Positions 10,333 through 20,821 of a DNA stretch of 64,000 nucleotides are shown one piece after another; within the stretch, counting starts at the first letter, position 1; the number at the start of each line of letters is the position of its first letter. This stretch comes from Diphasiastrum complanatum (Eukaryota > Streptophyta > Lycopodiopsida > Lycopodiales > Lycopodiaceae), in the NCBI GenBank assembly GCA_029204225.1, contig CM055111.1, positions 16,725,019 to 16,789,018 of the forward strand, read 5' to 3'. The notes beneath the pieces were generated by a model. The model saw only the letters and a program-made list of their open reading frames with translations, was not told the DNA's origin and ran no database searches. The position numbers and the translations under genes were made by a program.

Positions 10333-11170
10333 TTGATTGTTGGATCAAGACAAGGTAATCTTTACCAGGCTAAAATTATTAGCATCTACGATACCATATT
10401 GAATGCATTTGAAAATAAAAATCATCTCTGGCATACAAGAATGTATCATTTGAATATGAGGAGTCTCTACAACATGAGCAGAAGAGAGCTAGGAAGTGGT
10501 CTGAAGATCACAATTCTAGAAACTTGTCAGAAGGGTAAGCAACATCAAACTCTGTTTGTACATGAAGGGAGGAGAGCCAAGGACATCTTTGAGCTTGTTC
10601 ACTCAAATGTTTGTAGACCGATGAAAGTCAATTCCCTCTCTAGATCACAATATTTCCTCACATTCATTGATGACTATAGTTGGATGATGACAATATATAA
10701 CTTGAGGAAGAAGTCCAAAGTGTTTGAAGCATTCAAGAAGTTCGTGGCATTTGCAGAACAACACACCTCCAAGAGACCGCAGACAATCAGGTCCGACAAT
10801 GAAAGCAAATATTCAGGCAAGGAGTTTTCAAACTTCTGCCAAGATAGAAAAATTGAACATTAGTAGTCACCTCAGTACAATGGTATTGTAGAAAAAGAAA
10901 TAGAACTCTTGTCAAGGGTGCAAAATGCATGATGGCACAAGCACAATTGCCAAGTCAATTTTGGGCCGAAGCAATTGCATCTACCAAACAAATCAACAAT
11001 GACGACACTGGAAGACAAGACGCCATACGAAATATGGATGGTTGAGAAGCCCGATCTGTTGTATGTACGAGTGCTCCGGTGTGCAGCATACATGCACATA
11101 CCAGGAGAAAAAAGGAGTAAACTCGACAATAAGTTGGTGTAGACAGTAATGGTCAGATATTCGAATGGCT
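10333..11170 (+). pseudogene. Copia C GAG-pre-integrase and integrase
   Basis: An open stretch to 10863 gives LWHTRMYHLN (pre-integrase), a damaged zinc site (ETCQKGKQH, first Cys missing), then the integrase core. The first catalytic Asp (usually HSDVCGP) is Asn here (HSNVCRP). The second is present in RSDNESKY. A stop at 10861 and frame changes follow; the third acidic region reads NGIVEKEIE. The C-terminal part (KTPYEIW, AYMHIPG, about 11020-11130) is in yet another frame. It cannot integrate. Confidence 0.8.
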
Positions 11171-11686
11171 CATAGATCTATCAACTCTACAATCCAATCA
11201 CACAGAAGGTGGAAATGAGCAGAGACGTGGTAATGAGCAGAGATGTGAGGTTCGACGAATCGACATTTTCAAGAGTTAAGGAATCAAGAGGCCGTGAAAT
11301 CTTCTCAATACTGCCGATTGAAGAGGGAGATTGAGGCTAGACATTGAACTAGAATGTCGAACCACTTACTCTAGAGAAAGAAGTGGAAGACCAACCTGTC
11401 GAAGAAATCAAAGAAAACACACACCAGTAGTGACAAGTCACACCAAGAAGGTCGACAAGAATAGTTAAGATGTCCTGACTGATTCATCGACAGTATTCAG
11501 TGGAGTGAAAACGTAGATGTTGAATACTACAGCTACATTGAAGAACTGATGACATATCTGGAAGCTATCTTGAATCCAAAAGGAATTTTGGAAGCAAGCA
11601 ATGTTGGAAGGGATTGAATCGATTAAGCAGAATTAAGCATGGACACTGGAACCACTTCCCAAAGAAAAAAAAAAGGTCAAATGAGA
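11171..11686 (+). pseudogene. Copia C integrase-RT linker, then large RT/RNase H deletion
   Basis: Scraps include SRDVRFDESTF (about 11235-11270), an acidic linker and the PRRSTR motif before RT (about 11440). Near 11668-11686 an A-rich joint connects the start of RT directly to the end of RNase H, so almost the whole RT and RNase H are missing. Confidence 0.65.
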
Positions 11687-11890
11687 GTGCCATTGCCTTA
11701 TCGGCCAACCCTAGATTTCAATCTAGTAGTAAGCACATTGAGATTCAATATCACTATATCAGGGTCAAGCTTCTTGAAACATAGGTAAGGTTAGTGTTCT
11801 CTATCAAACGCAAGACATGATTGCAAATGTGTTTACCAAAGCATTGAGCATTAATGCACACAACAAATTTTGTGCATTGGTTAGTTTAAA
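11687..11890 (+). pseudogene. Copia C RNase H tail
   Basis: Translation gives NESAIALSANPRFQSSSKHI, the conserved end of copia RNase H, followed by the frame-shifted post-RNase H tail (ANVFTKALSIN at about 11820-11855). It is close to the A-family tail. No polypurine tract or 3' LTR of C was identified after it. Confidence 0.75.
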
Positions 11891-12589
11891 GATCACGACA
11901 TTTACAGATCATCCGTTAGTCGAACCACATTTGACTCATCTGTCAACCGAATCACATTTGAATCCTTTGTGGCCAAACCAAAAAAATTCCAACTTGCAAT
12001 GAATCTGCTACACTCGAACTACAAAAAAAAAAAAACATCACATGCTAAGACCTGGTAAAATTTACCTCTCTTTGGATGTGCAAGGGACAAGAGGCCCTAG
12101 AAAATGTTTTGGACCATCTAAAACCATACTTCACCAAAAAATATGTACAACAAAATTTTTCCATAAGACCACCCCCTCCTCACATATCTTTCGACACTCG
12201 GCAAGAAATTTGCTCAAAAGAAAATGAGACTCACTTTGGTTCAAATATTATGGAGAGCACTCATGGCTTGATTAATCTTAAAAAAAAAAAGTGACAAACA
12301 ATTTGTTTGGAATGTTTTACCAAGCATTTGATTGATCAGAGTTATCACAAAACTTCTCCAGCTCTTGAACAAATTACCATATAACATCATTCGAATCAAT
12401 ATCCATTGTCTTCTCTTGGGAAAATGAGTTCTGACAACCCACCATTCGGTTAATTCCACTAGAATCACCTTTCAAACTGAATCGAATCTATAGCCTCATC
12501 AACCGAGTCTCCACTCAAGTGCCTTTAATGCACTCTCGATCAGTGCCATCAAAAATCCCCAAAGCTTATCTTATCTCCATCGAGATAAC
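11891..12589. other. Non-coding flank of element C
   Basis: Includes poly-A runs at about 12021-12033 and 12279-12290 and no coding or repeat signal that I can support. It might contain a diverged 3' LTR of C, but no second copy exists in the window to show this. Confidence 0.4.
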
Positions 12590-13060
12590 GATCAAGCGAA
12601 GGAAGCTCAGACACTTCATCATTAGCCATGTCAGCTGGCTTATCTAACAGCTAACTCCATCAGCTGAACCATCAACTGAGTCATCTGCCTTATCTATTAG
12701 CCGATTCTGCTAGCTAGGTACATCAATTGAGCCTACAGCTTCATCATCAACTGAGTCATCTAGCTTACTAATTAGCTGAATCCATTAGCTAAACCATCAA
12801 TCGAATTTACAATTTGATCATCAACTGAGCCATCTAGCTTATTTATTAGCCAAGTCCATTGGCTTATCCACCAGCCGCATTCATTAACCAAGTCTACAAC
12901 TTGATCATCAACCGATCATAGTGGCTTATCCATCAGCTGATTACGTTGACTTGATCATCAATCGAGTCATCAAATTGATTGTCAACTGATTCATCAACTT
13001 GATCATCAACCGATTCATCAGCTTGATCATCAACTGATTCATCACCAACAGTAATTTGTG
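12590..13060. repeat. Degenerate minisatellite (ATCAACTGA-type units)
   Basis: Units of about 15-20 bases built on CATCAACTGA / TTGATCATCAACTGATTCA and TTAGCCAAGTCCATT recur more than twenty times with much variation. The array is best ordered at 12945-13040, where the 15- to 18-bp unit repeats head to tail. It stops about 70 bases before LTR D1. Confidence 0.75.
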
Positions 13061-13131
13061 AAACCTTCTGATACCACCATCAACTGAATATTGTGACTAA
13101 ATCATTAGCCAAATCCATTTGCTAAACCATT

Positions 13132-14080
13132 TGTAGAACAACTAATCAGAAAGATCTTGATTCTACTAACAAAGTGCACATTCTACTTGACAAAGGATGA
13201 GAAAGAAATGAACGCAAACTCAAAACATTTCTATTCGTGACAAACTCGAAAGATTCGCAAAGAATTTACAAAATTTGTCTTGCAGTCAACTTGAAAGATT
13301 CGTGAAACAGTTTTTTGTAGAAGCTCGTAGCTTTTTTGTTGAAGCTCGAAAGATTTGCAAATAGAATCCTGTCGCAAATTTTGTTTCTAGTTCATACCTC
13401 AGATGCCGCAAAATTGTCGCGAAATCTTCTGGACTGTTCTTCAAGCTCACCTGTCATGAAACTATCACAAACAGTTCGTGAAATATTTTGATTCTTCTTC
13501 AAGCTCAAGAATTGTCATCTGTCACGAATAATTGGTGAAAGACGAAAATGTCGCGAAGAGACAAGTGTCGTGAAAAATTCTCGAAACACGAAGCTTAGAC
13601 AAAGAGATAAACTTTCGCGAATAATTCGTGAACAAAAATTATTTGACCCTAAAAACATAGCATCTATTCGTAAACGGTTAGATATCTATTGTTACAGCAT
13701 TGAAAGGCCAAAAGACTTGTAAATTAAAGGCCAAAAGACCTGTCTTGTAGCACTATAAATACATGTGCACTACTCATTGTAATACACTAACTCAATCAGA
13801 GACACAACAATGAGATAAGACATCAAGAGATGTATATTGATGATTCAGATTTAGAGTTATGAAAATTCGTTTTTGATCAATAGTTTCTTATTGTCTAAAA
13901 ATTGTCCAAAGTTGTCTCTTACTTCCACATATAATTTTTGCACGCATATTCAATCAGAGCTAATACTGTTCTATTAGTAAATAGATCAGATACAAACCCG
14001 ATTGAAGACACTGATATTAGTTTGATTTATTCAAAATTTTATCATTTCTCTGTGGAAAGATAATTACTATTTTTTCTATA
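13132..14080 (+). repeat. LTR D1 (D-family copia)
   Basis: It starts TGTAGAACA and ends near TTCTATA at 14080, one base before the PBS. Its 3' 600 bases match LTR D2 (18302-18868) and its 5' 320 bases match an inverted piece at 49822-50145. The TATA box TATAAATA is at 13754-13761. The first 450 bases are rich in TTCGTGAA/TCGCGAA-type short inverted motifs. Confidence 0.85.
13754..13761 (+). promoter_or_regulatory. TATA box of LTR D1
   Basis: TATAAATA is kept in LTR D2 at 18552-18559 within an otherwise conserved block (ACATGTGCACTACT follows). Confidence 0.6.
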
Positions 14081-14081
14081 G

Positions 14082-14128
14082 TGGTATCAGAGCATCCGGA
14101 ATTAAATTTGATACAGTGGTATCAGAGC
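14082..14128 (+). other. Duplicated tRNA-Met primer-binding site of element D
   Basis: TGGTATCAGAGC occurs at 14082-14093 and again at 14117-14128. The surrounding 35 bases are duplicated too (CC/CT-GGAATT-AAATTGATAC). The first copy is at the expected distance from LTR D1. The second would place the primer 35 bases inside the element. Confidence 0.85.
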
Positions 14129-14171
14129 CTATGGAATTGAAATTGATACTTCGATCATCAATATTCAAGCT

Positions 14172-15079
14172 ATGATCACTACGATCTTGGATCCAGAAGG
14201 TTCAAACTACTTGATTTGGAAATTAAAGACTTCACTCTTATTGAAGGGCGAAGGTCTATGGCAATGGGTAGAACCAATAGAGGAGATGCCAGTAGCTACT
14301 CCTGGTAAAGAGCTTCGAGAATGGAGTTTAAAAAATGATAGAGCTATAGCAATTATTGCATCTTTAGTGCATGACAATATAATGCTAGATCTTACATCAA
14401 TTTCGAACGCAAAAGATTTATGGGAATAATTGCAATCCACGAACGAGACTCGATCTCGTGATCAGATCATGTTCTTGGACGACCAATTGACTTACCTACA
14501 GTGGGACGGCAAAGACCTGAACACATTCGCGTGAAAGATTAAAGATTTGTTTATTTCCTTGCAAAATTCTGGTGCAGAAAACAGCCTAGTTATTTTCTTC
14601 GAGCCCTACCCAGGTCATTCCACACAACAAGAATCTTATTGGCGAAAGATGTGACAATGACACTTCAAAAGGCAGTAGACGGAATTAAAGAGGAAGTAGA
14701 AGCTCGTGAATGCTATGACGACAATGGTGATTCCAAAAATGCTCTATTTACTCAAAAGAATAAATCTTCTAAGAAGTCTAAGTTTAAGAGGGAGTCTGCT
14801 AAAAAGAATGGGTCTAAGACAAATGAACAACAATCTGGTAAACAACAGAAAAGTTCTAGTGATAAGAAAATCTGCAATAAATGCAAAAGATCAGGTCACA
14901 CAGAAGAAAAGTGTTGGTTAGATCCAAAGATTGAATGCATTCATTGTCATAAACGGGGTCATGCAGTAGTAGACTATTATTTGTCTGAGTACAAGAAGAC
15001 GAACTATTCGAGATTTATTATACTTGGAGATGGTTCTAAACACATGGTTGATGGAACTGGTGTATTATGGCAGGAATGA
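14172..15079 (+). pseudogene. D-family copia gag
   Basis: The ATG at 14172 opens a Gag N-terminus (DPEGSNYLIWKLKTSLLLKG, KELREWSLKNDRAIAII, LWE then TAA at 14427). It continues in the same sense through DDQLTYLQWDGKDLN. A second open part (14639-15079) has the EEVEARE helix, a lysine/serine-rich linker, CCHC knuckle CNKCKRSGHTEEKC and a second knuckle CIHCHKRGHAVVDYY whose last Cys is Tyr. It then runs into the protease C-half (LGDGSKHMVDGTG): the DSGA active-site segment is deleted. It is related to H gag by KELREW and by the QWDGKDL block. Confidence 0.82.
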
Positions 15080-16150
15080 ATTAGGGAGATAAGAAACTGG
15101 AGGAAGTTCCCTATGTCCCTACTCTTGATAAAGATCTTCTAGTTGTAGCTAAGATAGTCAATACAAGCATGTCAGTAATCTTCACAAAGAACCCTTGTAA
15201 ACTATTTGAGAAAGATTCTGATAACCTGGTTGCTAAAGGCAATAGAAAATGAAGTTTATATCACTTGAATATTTGAACAAGAATCAAACGAGTCAATCAA
15301 ACTCAGGAATCAACAAATGTATTGTGGCACAAGAGGCTATGTCATATGAACATGGAAGCCTTGTACCAAGCCAACAAAAGTCAGAGAATTCAATGAGTTG
15401 AAATCACAAGTAGAGATATTTGAACTACCTGCGAATCCTATCTTAAAGGCAAGATGACTAGATCACCTTTCAGTAAGGATGTTTATAAAGCAACTAAGGT
15501 ACTTGAAATTGTGCATTTAGATATTTGAGGACCATTCGAAGTATTGTCGTTGGGTGATGCAAAGTACTTCATAACGTTTATTGATGACTTCAGGAAATTT
15601 TAGTATGGTATACTTTATTGGTACCAAATTGGAAGCTTTCGAGAAATTTGTTGAGTATATGAATTGGGTTGAGAAGCAGACATGCAATAAGCTAAAGTAG
15701 ATTCGCACAGATCATGGAGGTGAGCACAATTCTAATGAATTGAAGGCTTATTGTACTAATCGAGGTATTATGCACATGAAAACTGCATCTTACACACCTC
15801 AACACAATGGAATAGTTGAACGAAGGAATCGCACATTGATGGAAGCTGCAAGGTGTATGATGGCTCATGCGAAAGCACCAAAATAGTTGTGGGCAGAAGC
15901 AATGGCTACATCAAATTTTCTTCAAAATTGTATTCTGAAATCTTGAATACCAGATAAAACTTCTTATGAGATATGGTAGAAGTCGAAGCCAAATCTAGCA
16001 CATGTTCGGACATTTGGATGCATAGTGTATATGCACATACCAGATAAATTGAGAAAGAAACTCGATGAAAAGACAGGACAAGGTTTTATGGTAGGATTCG
16101 AGTTACATTCGTCATATTATACTAGAAACTGGCAAGATAAAAGTTGTTTG
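15080..16150 (+). pseudogene. D-family copia protease end, pre-integrase and integrase
   Basis: Fragments in order: PYVPTLDKDLLVVAKI (protease end, about 15110-15150), LWHKRLCHMNMEALYQ (15322-15370), a CESYLKGK zinc remnant, EIVHLDI with a stop where HSDICGP is expected, FITFIDDF, IRTDHGGEHNS (second Asp, about 15700), TPQHNGIVERRNRT (third acidic residue, about 15800) and FGCIVYMHIPDKLRKKLDEK. Many frameshifts and stops separate them. All three catalytic acidic residues can be found, but not in one frame. Confidence 0.8.
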
Positions 16151-16194
16151 AGATGTTAAATTTGATGAGACAAAATACATAGCAGACAATGACC

Positions 16195-16658
16195 TAGTCG
16201 ACTATGAAGTTCTCAAAAACTATTATGAGCTACCAATGACGACAGAAGAAAAACAAGCAGGGGATGAAAGAGTCTTACCAAATTCAGAGGGAGGTCAAGA
16301 TCGAGTGCTTGACAGACTCAAATCGCCAATTCAAATTCTACCAGAAAAGCTCGAATCATAATCAAACTTGAGACCTGCAAAATCGGACTCGAAACCACCT
16401 GTGAGAAGATCTGACAGACAACGAAAATCACCAGAAAGGTATAGTCAAGATGTTTTTAATACAGCCATCGAATTTTGTGGTTTCTCTTACGAACCTCAAA
16501 CATTCAAGAAAGCTATTGATGGACCAATAAATACTGATGGATTCAGGCAATGGAGGACGAAATGTCATCCATGTATAAGAACAATGTATGGACACTTGCA
16601 CCTCTACCTGATAGCAAAAAACCTGTCAAGTGCAAGTGGATCTAGAAGATCAAAATAG
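16195..16658 (+). pseudogene. D-family integrase-RT linker and RT start
   Basis: An open frame after the TAA near 16360 reads RRSDRQRKSPERYSQDVF, the linker that precedes RT in this lineage, and then a diverged RT start. Its upstream part (DYEVLKNYYELPM, KLKSPIQILPEK) is a poorly conserved, acidic linker. A frame change near 16640 leads into the main RT frame. Confidence 0.65.
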
Positions 16659-17950
16659 GTCCTGATGTAGAAAACATCAGATGCAAAGCAAGGTTAGTTG
16701 CTAAAGGATTTTCACAGAAGTATGGAGTCGACTACACTGATACTTTCTCACCGGTAGTCAAACATACATCAATTCACTTGTTATTTGCGTATGTAGTGGC
16801 TCATGATGTAAAAATCCATATTGTGGATGAGAATATTGCTTTCTTGCATGCAGAATTGGAAGAAGACTTATTCATGGACCAACCACTTGGTTTTGTAAAC
16901 CAAGAATATCCTGAATACGGAGTTCACATAAATAAAAGCATTTATGATCTAAAACAAGCAGCCAGACAATGGTATAAAAAGACGGACAAAGCACTACATT
17001 CCTTAGGCTTCAAACCTCTATTTGTTGAGTCAAATGTCTATATCAAGCATGTCCAAAATGAAATAATCATTCTAGCTGTCTATGTTGATGACATGCTTAT
17101 CTTCTCAAGAAGAGATAAGTTAATTTCAAATGTCAAAAGAGACATTTCTGAAATATTTGAGATTGCTGACCTAGGAGAAGCTAAAATCTATCTAGGCTTG
17201 CAGATTGTGAGAGACTTTGAAGGTGGCCAGTCATATCTTCACCAACAAAAGTACATTCAAAAGGTCATTGAAGACTTCAACATGCTCAAATGCAAAGGTC
17301 TGCATACTCTCATGATACCTGGAACAATATTGAGCAAGACAGATTGTCTGTAGACTCTCAAGGAAGAGGAACGAATGGCCAAAACACCCTATCGTAGGCT
17401 GATTGGATCATTATTATACCTAGCATACAACACCAGAACTGATATAGCGTTTGCAGTATACAAGCTAAGCCAATATAATCTGAACCCAGGATCTTTGCAT
17501 TGGAAGTTATCAAAGAGAGTACTACAATATCTCCAGGAAATGAAAGACTATGGACTACGTTATTCGATGGAAGCTATATTTCACATCGAATCTTACAGTG
17601 ACGCAAGCTGGGCATTCATGAAGGATGATAGCAAAAGTATTTCAGGAGGTTGTACTCTTGCATCTGGCGCAGCCATGCTCTGGATAAGCAAGAAGAAAAC
17701 AGCAGTAGCTCAATCTTCATGTGAGGCGGAATATGTAGCAGTAGCCAAGATGGCAAATGAGCTGATTTGGACCAAACAGATGTTGGAAGGATTTGATGAA
17801 TCTATTAATGAACCTTATGTCTTGTTGATGGATAACACTTCAACAATCTATCTTACGAAAGATCTTGTATTTCACTCAAAAACGAAGCATATAGCTATCA
17901 AGTATCATGTGATTAGGGACTTAGTCGAGAAGAAGCAGCGGAGAATTTAG
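16640..17950 (+). pseudogene. D-family copia RT and RNase H
   Basis: This is one frame with few breaks: RCKARLVAKGFSQKYGVDYT, YDLKQAARQWYKK, YVDD at 17081-17092, ADLGEAKIYLGLQI, a stop at 17351-17353, PYRRLIGSLLYLA, YSDASWA (first RNase H Asp), SSCEAEYVAV (Glu), MDNTSTIYL (Asp) and KTKHIAIKYHVIRD. An early stop follows CKWI. The FLHAEL part replaces the usual YLHG-type motif and the palm Asp before it reads VDEN, so RT is probably damaged. The usual post-RNase H tail (ADIFTKAL) is absent; the frame ends in foreign DNA at 17945. Confidence 0.85.
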
Positions 17951-18301
17951 GATTTCTGGTTCGAACGCATGTTTTTCTATGAGTATTGAACCGTTTCGAG
18001 CCCAATTTAGTCTTGTAGGTTCGTCTCGGCGTGCATCAAAAGACGGAATAGAGGATTTGAAACGGACTACGTTCGACGACATTCGACCATTTCTTGGGAA
18101 TGTTGGAAAGTAGTCCATTTAGTGGCATTCCCTTCAGTAGAGCCGTTTCTGGACAAACGATGTCGAAATTGAGCTGAAAATGAACCTGTGGATTCGTGTC
18201 GAGCCCACAAATCTGTGGACACCTCCCGTTTGAAGTTTTGACCATTCTTTACTGAATCCGACCAATTTCTGGCTCGATGGGCTTGTGTAGCAGCCCACAT
18301 A
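17951..18301. other. Foreign filler between D pol and LTR D2
   Basis: This segment replaces the end of pol, the polypurine tract and the 5' 300 bases of LTR D2. It is visibly richer in G and C than its surroundings and contains repeated TTTCGAG/GACGACATTCG-like motifs. It matches nothing else in the window. Two overlapping minus-strand frames exist but lack recognisable motifs. Confidence 0.55.
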
Positions 18302-18868
18302 AGTGAACAATTCACGAAATATTCTGATTCTTCTTCAAGCTCGAGAATTGTCATCTGTCACGAAAAGAGAAGTGTCGTGAAAATTTTCTAGAACACGAAG
18401 CTGAGACGAAGAGATAAGCTTTTGCAAATAATTCGTGAACAGAAATTATTTGACCCTGAAAACATAGCATCTATTTGAATATCAACCATCGTAAATGGTT
18501 AGATATCTACTGTTACAGCATTGAAAGGCCAAAAAACCTGTCGTGTAGCAATATAAATACATGTGCACTACTTGTTTTAAATCAGTAACTCAATCAGAGA
18601 CACAAGAGCGAGATAAGACAACAAGAGATGTAAATTGATGATTCAGATTCATAGTGATAAAAATTCGTTTTTGATCAATAGTTTCTTATTGTCTAAAAAT
18701 TGTCTTAAGTTGTCTCTTACTTCCGCATATAATTTTCGCACGCATATTCAATCAGAGCTAATACTGTTCTATTAGTAAATAGATCAGATACAGACCCGAT
18801 TGAAGACACTGATATTAGTTTGATTTATTCAAACTTTCATCGTGTTCTCTACGGAAGAATAATTACTA
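18302..18868 (+). repeat. LTR D2, truncated at both ends
   Basis: It aligns with LTR D1 from about 13455 to 14068. The TATA box is at 18552-18559. The first 320 or so bases and the last dozen are missing compared with D1. Confidence 0.85.
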
Positions 18869-19290
18869 GCCGATTCCTTACCATAGACATTCGGTTGATC
18901 ACTTACCGCAGACATTGGGCTAATCACCCCTCACACCAAGCAACATACTGCTTAACTATTAGCCAGGTGTGACGCGAGAACATTTGATGTTCAGATAATG
19001 TACATTTATTAGTGTACCCATTTATTAGCCAGGTGTGATGTAGGAACATTTGATGTTTAGATAGTGTACATTTTATTAGTGTACCCATTTATTAGTTTTT
19101 CTGGCATGATGAACTGAATGAGAGTAATATCTCAAAAAGTATTCACAAGCAACATAGACAAATCATCACTTATCACAGACATTCGGCTGATCACTTACCA
19201 CAAACATTTGACTGATCACTTACCACAAATATTCAGCTGATCACTTACCTCAAATATTCGGTTGATCACCTACCTCTACAAATAGCTATA
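18869..19290. repeat. Two local tandem repeats
   Basis: A 66-bp unit beginning TATTAGCCAGGTGTGA is present twice (18957-19022, 19023-19098). A 25-bp unit, ATTCGGCTGATCACTTACCAC, occurs about four times at 19168-19275, with further copies at 18882-18925. The core TGATCAC is palindromic. No coding signal. Confidence 0.8.
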
Positions 19291-19441
19291 ATACCCTTAA
19301 TCAAATAGTGCATATATTCAACATTTTTTTGATTATATGTTTCTCAGCAATTGTCTTGTTATTTTCAAAAAAATTTACAACAAATCTAATAATTTGTGTT
19401 TCAATTCCAGAGGTTTTTGTTTCTGAAAAAGTGAAAATTAT

Positions 19442-20072
19442 ATGTACAGTAGAGCATGGACAAACCTTGAGTGTGTGAGGACGTACATTACTCCAAAGGG
19501 TGAGAGCAGGTCCGCAAAGAGGAGGAGGTTGAATAGAAAAAGCAATGTGGTGCAAAGGGCATTATCATCCGCACCTGTCGTCCGTGTTGATGTGGAGGCG
19601 ACATGTTCGACTGCAATTTTGGTTTCAAACTTGCATAGCATCGAACATATGCCCATTGGTGATGTTGGTTTTAGGAGTAATTTAGGAGAGATTGTCACCC
19701 TTAATTATGTTCATAGAGATCTCATATGTAGGACGTCGGAGTTAGAGTCTAGAACAGAGAGGAGGAATACATTAGAGCAAATGAGTAAAACAAAGAGGAG
19801 GCTTCTTTCTCATGAGTTGGAGCAGGTGCATGATGTGGTTAGTAGCGATGGAGTTGATTCCATCATATTTGAAAGAGTTCCGATGAGACACATATTGTGA
19901 TAGATGTTGGTATGTTAGTAGGAGAGTTGGATTTACATGAGGATGTCCAGTTGAGTGCATTCGAAACTGGGTCCATCACAGATGTCAGTTCTTCGACAAG
20001 AGGTCTACAAATAGGTGTGTGGATTTGTTTGACATCGTATTTGGATGCAGCTGCAACTTTGTCTAACCCATT
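19442..20072 (+). pseudogene. Unidentified frame interrupted by element E (left part)
   Basis: An ATG at 19442 opens 152 codons to 19900. A second frame, offset by one, is open across that stop (readable from at least 19870) and continues to the E insertion at 20072. Removing E and one target copy keeps this frame open for another 19 codons past 26281. The first part is basic (RSAKRRRLNRK), then has heptad-like SELESRTERRNTLEQMSKTK and an acidic second half. I recognise no family. Codon use differs from neighbouring retroelements. It may be a decayed host gene, an exon, or part of an unknown element. Confidence 0.4.
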
Positions 20073-20809
20073 TGTGAAGAATTGAAAAAGATTATCTATG
20101 TTAGATAAAGGGGTCTTATGTTTTTTACATCAAGCATCTAGGTGTAGGATGTTGATAGGAATAAATTTGGCATAGATGGCAAATTATACATTTCCACTTG
20201 TAATGTCACTATTGAGCCAAAATAGAGTAAGAGGCTAAACACTTGCTAATTAGAGTGTAGACAAGTGTAAAGTTTTTGTTTGATGAATTCCAAGAGGTCC
20301 AATAGGATTTAGAGGTGGAACCTTGTGAGGTCCAATAGGAAATTGAGGTGTGCTTGAATATAGTCCAATAGAATTAAGAGGTGCATAGATCAATGATCCA
20401 ATAGGATCAAGAGGTGACAAAATATGGTCCAATCATAGTTAAGCATAGTGGTAGCTCGTGGACCTACTAGTATCATTGTACTCCTCATTTTGAATGCAAT
20501 TGATTTGGTGAGTTCATGGATTTTGTGAGATATTGGATTTCTAGCTTTCTCTCTCTACCCGAGAGCTCTCGATGCATTTTCTCTCTCTATCCGAGGAGAG
20601 CAGCTTGTTTTTACTTAGATTATTTTTTGAATACTTCCCACACGTGTGAGTGAGAGTTGGAAGTGATTGAATGCATGTAGTAGTGTGTTTTTGCCATAGG
20701 ATTCAAGATTGATCTTGAATCTCAATCTAGTCTTGATCTTGGTGCATCTACACACCTTAGGAGATCACAAGTACATGTAGTGGACAGTCCACACGTGTGA
20801 AATTCAACA
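20073..20809 (+). repeat. LTR E1
   Basis: TGTGAAGAATTG to GAAATTCAACA, flanked by CCATT and the PBS. It holds an array of CCAAT motifs at 33-bp spacing (20298-20432) and CACGTG palindromes at 20641-20646 and 20792-20797. I could not pick a clear TATA box. Confidence 0.95.
20290..20432 (-). repeat. 33-bp tandem repeat with CCAAT boxes, open on the minus strand
   Basis: TCCAATAGGATTTAGAGGTG-like units start at 20298, 20331, 20364, 20397 and 20428. The spacing is exactly 33 bases for the first three steps and 31 for the last. Because 33 is a multiple of three, the minus strand is open for 60 codons encoding a repeated PIGP/PIGS motif. The same 60-codon frame is intact in all five E-family LTRs (also 25717-25899, 45561-45743, 47391-47573, 57843-58025). 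A cluster of CCAAT boxes in U3 is more likely regulatory (NF-Y-like binding) than coding. Confidence 0.7.
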
Positions 20810-20821
20810 TGGTATCAGAGC
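20810..20821 (+). other. Primer-binding site of element E (initiator tRNA-Met)
   Basis: TGGTATCAGAGC is complementary to the 3' end of plant initiator tRNA-Met and abuts the CA end of LTR E1 without spacer. Confidence 0.95.

Noticed and set aside
20250-20432. 60-codon minus-strand frame as a protein-coding gene
   Set aside because: It is wholly explained by a 33-bp repeat (11 codons) in the LTR, and no start context or homologous domain was seen. Kept as a finding for its constancy, not annotated as a CDS.
20810-20821. tRNA gene near TGGTATCAGAGC sites
   Set aside because: These sites are short complements of the tRNA-Met 3' end used as primer sites; no cloverleaf or A/B box surrounds them.
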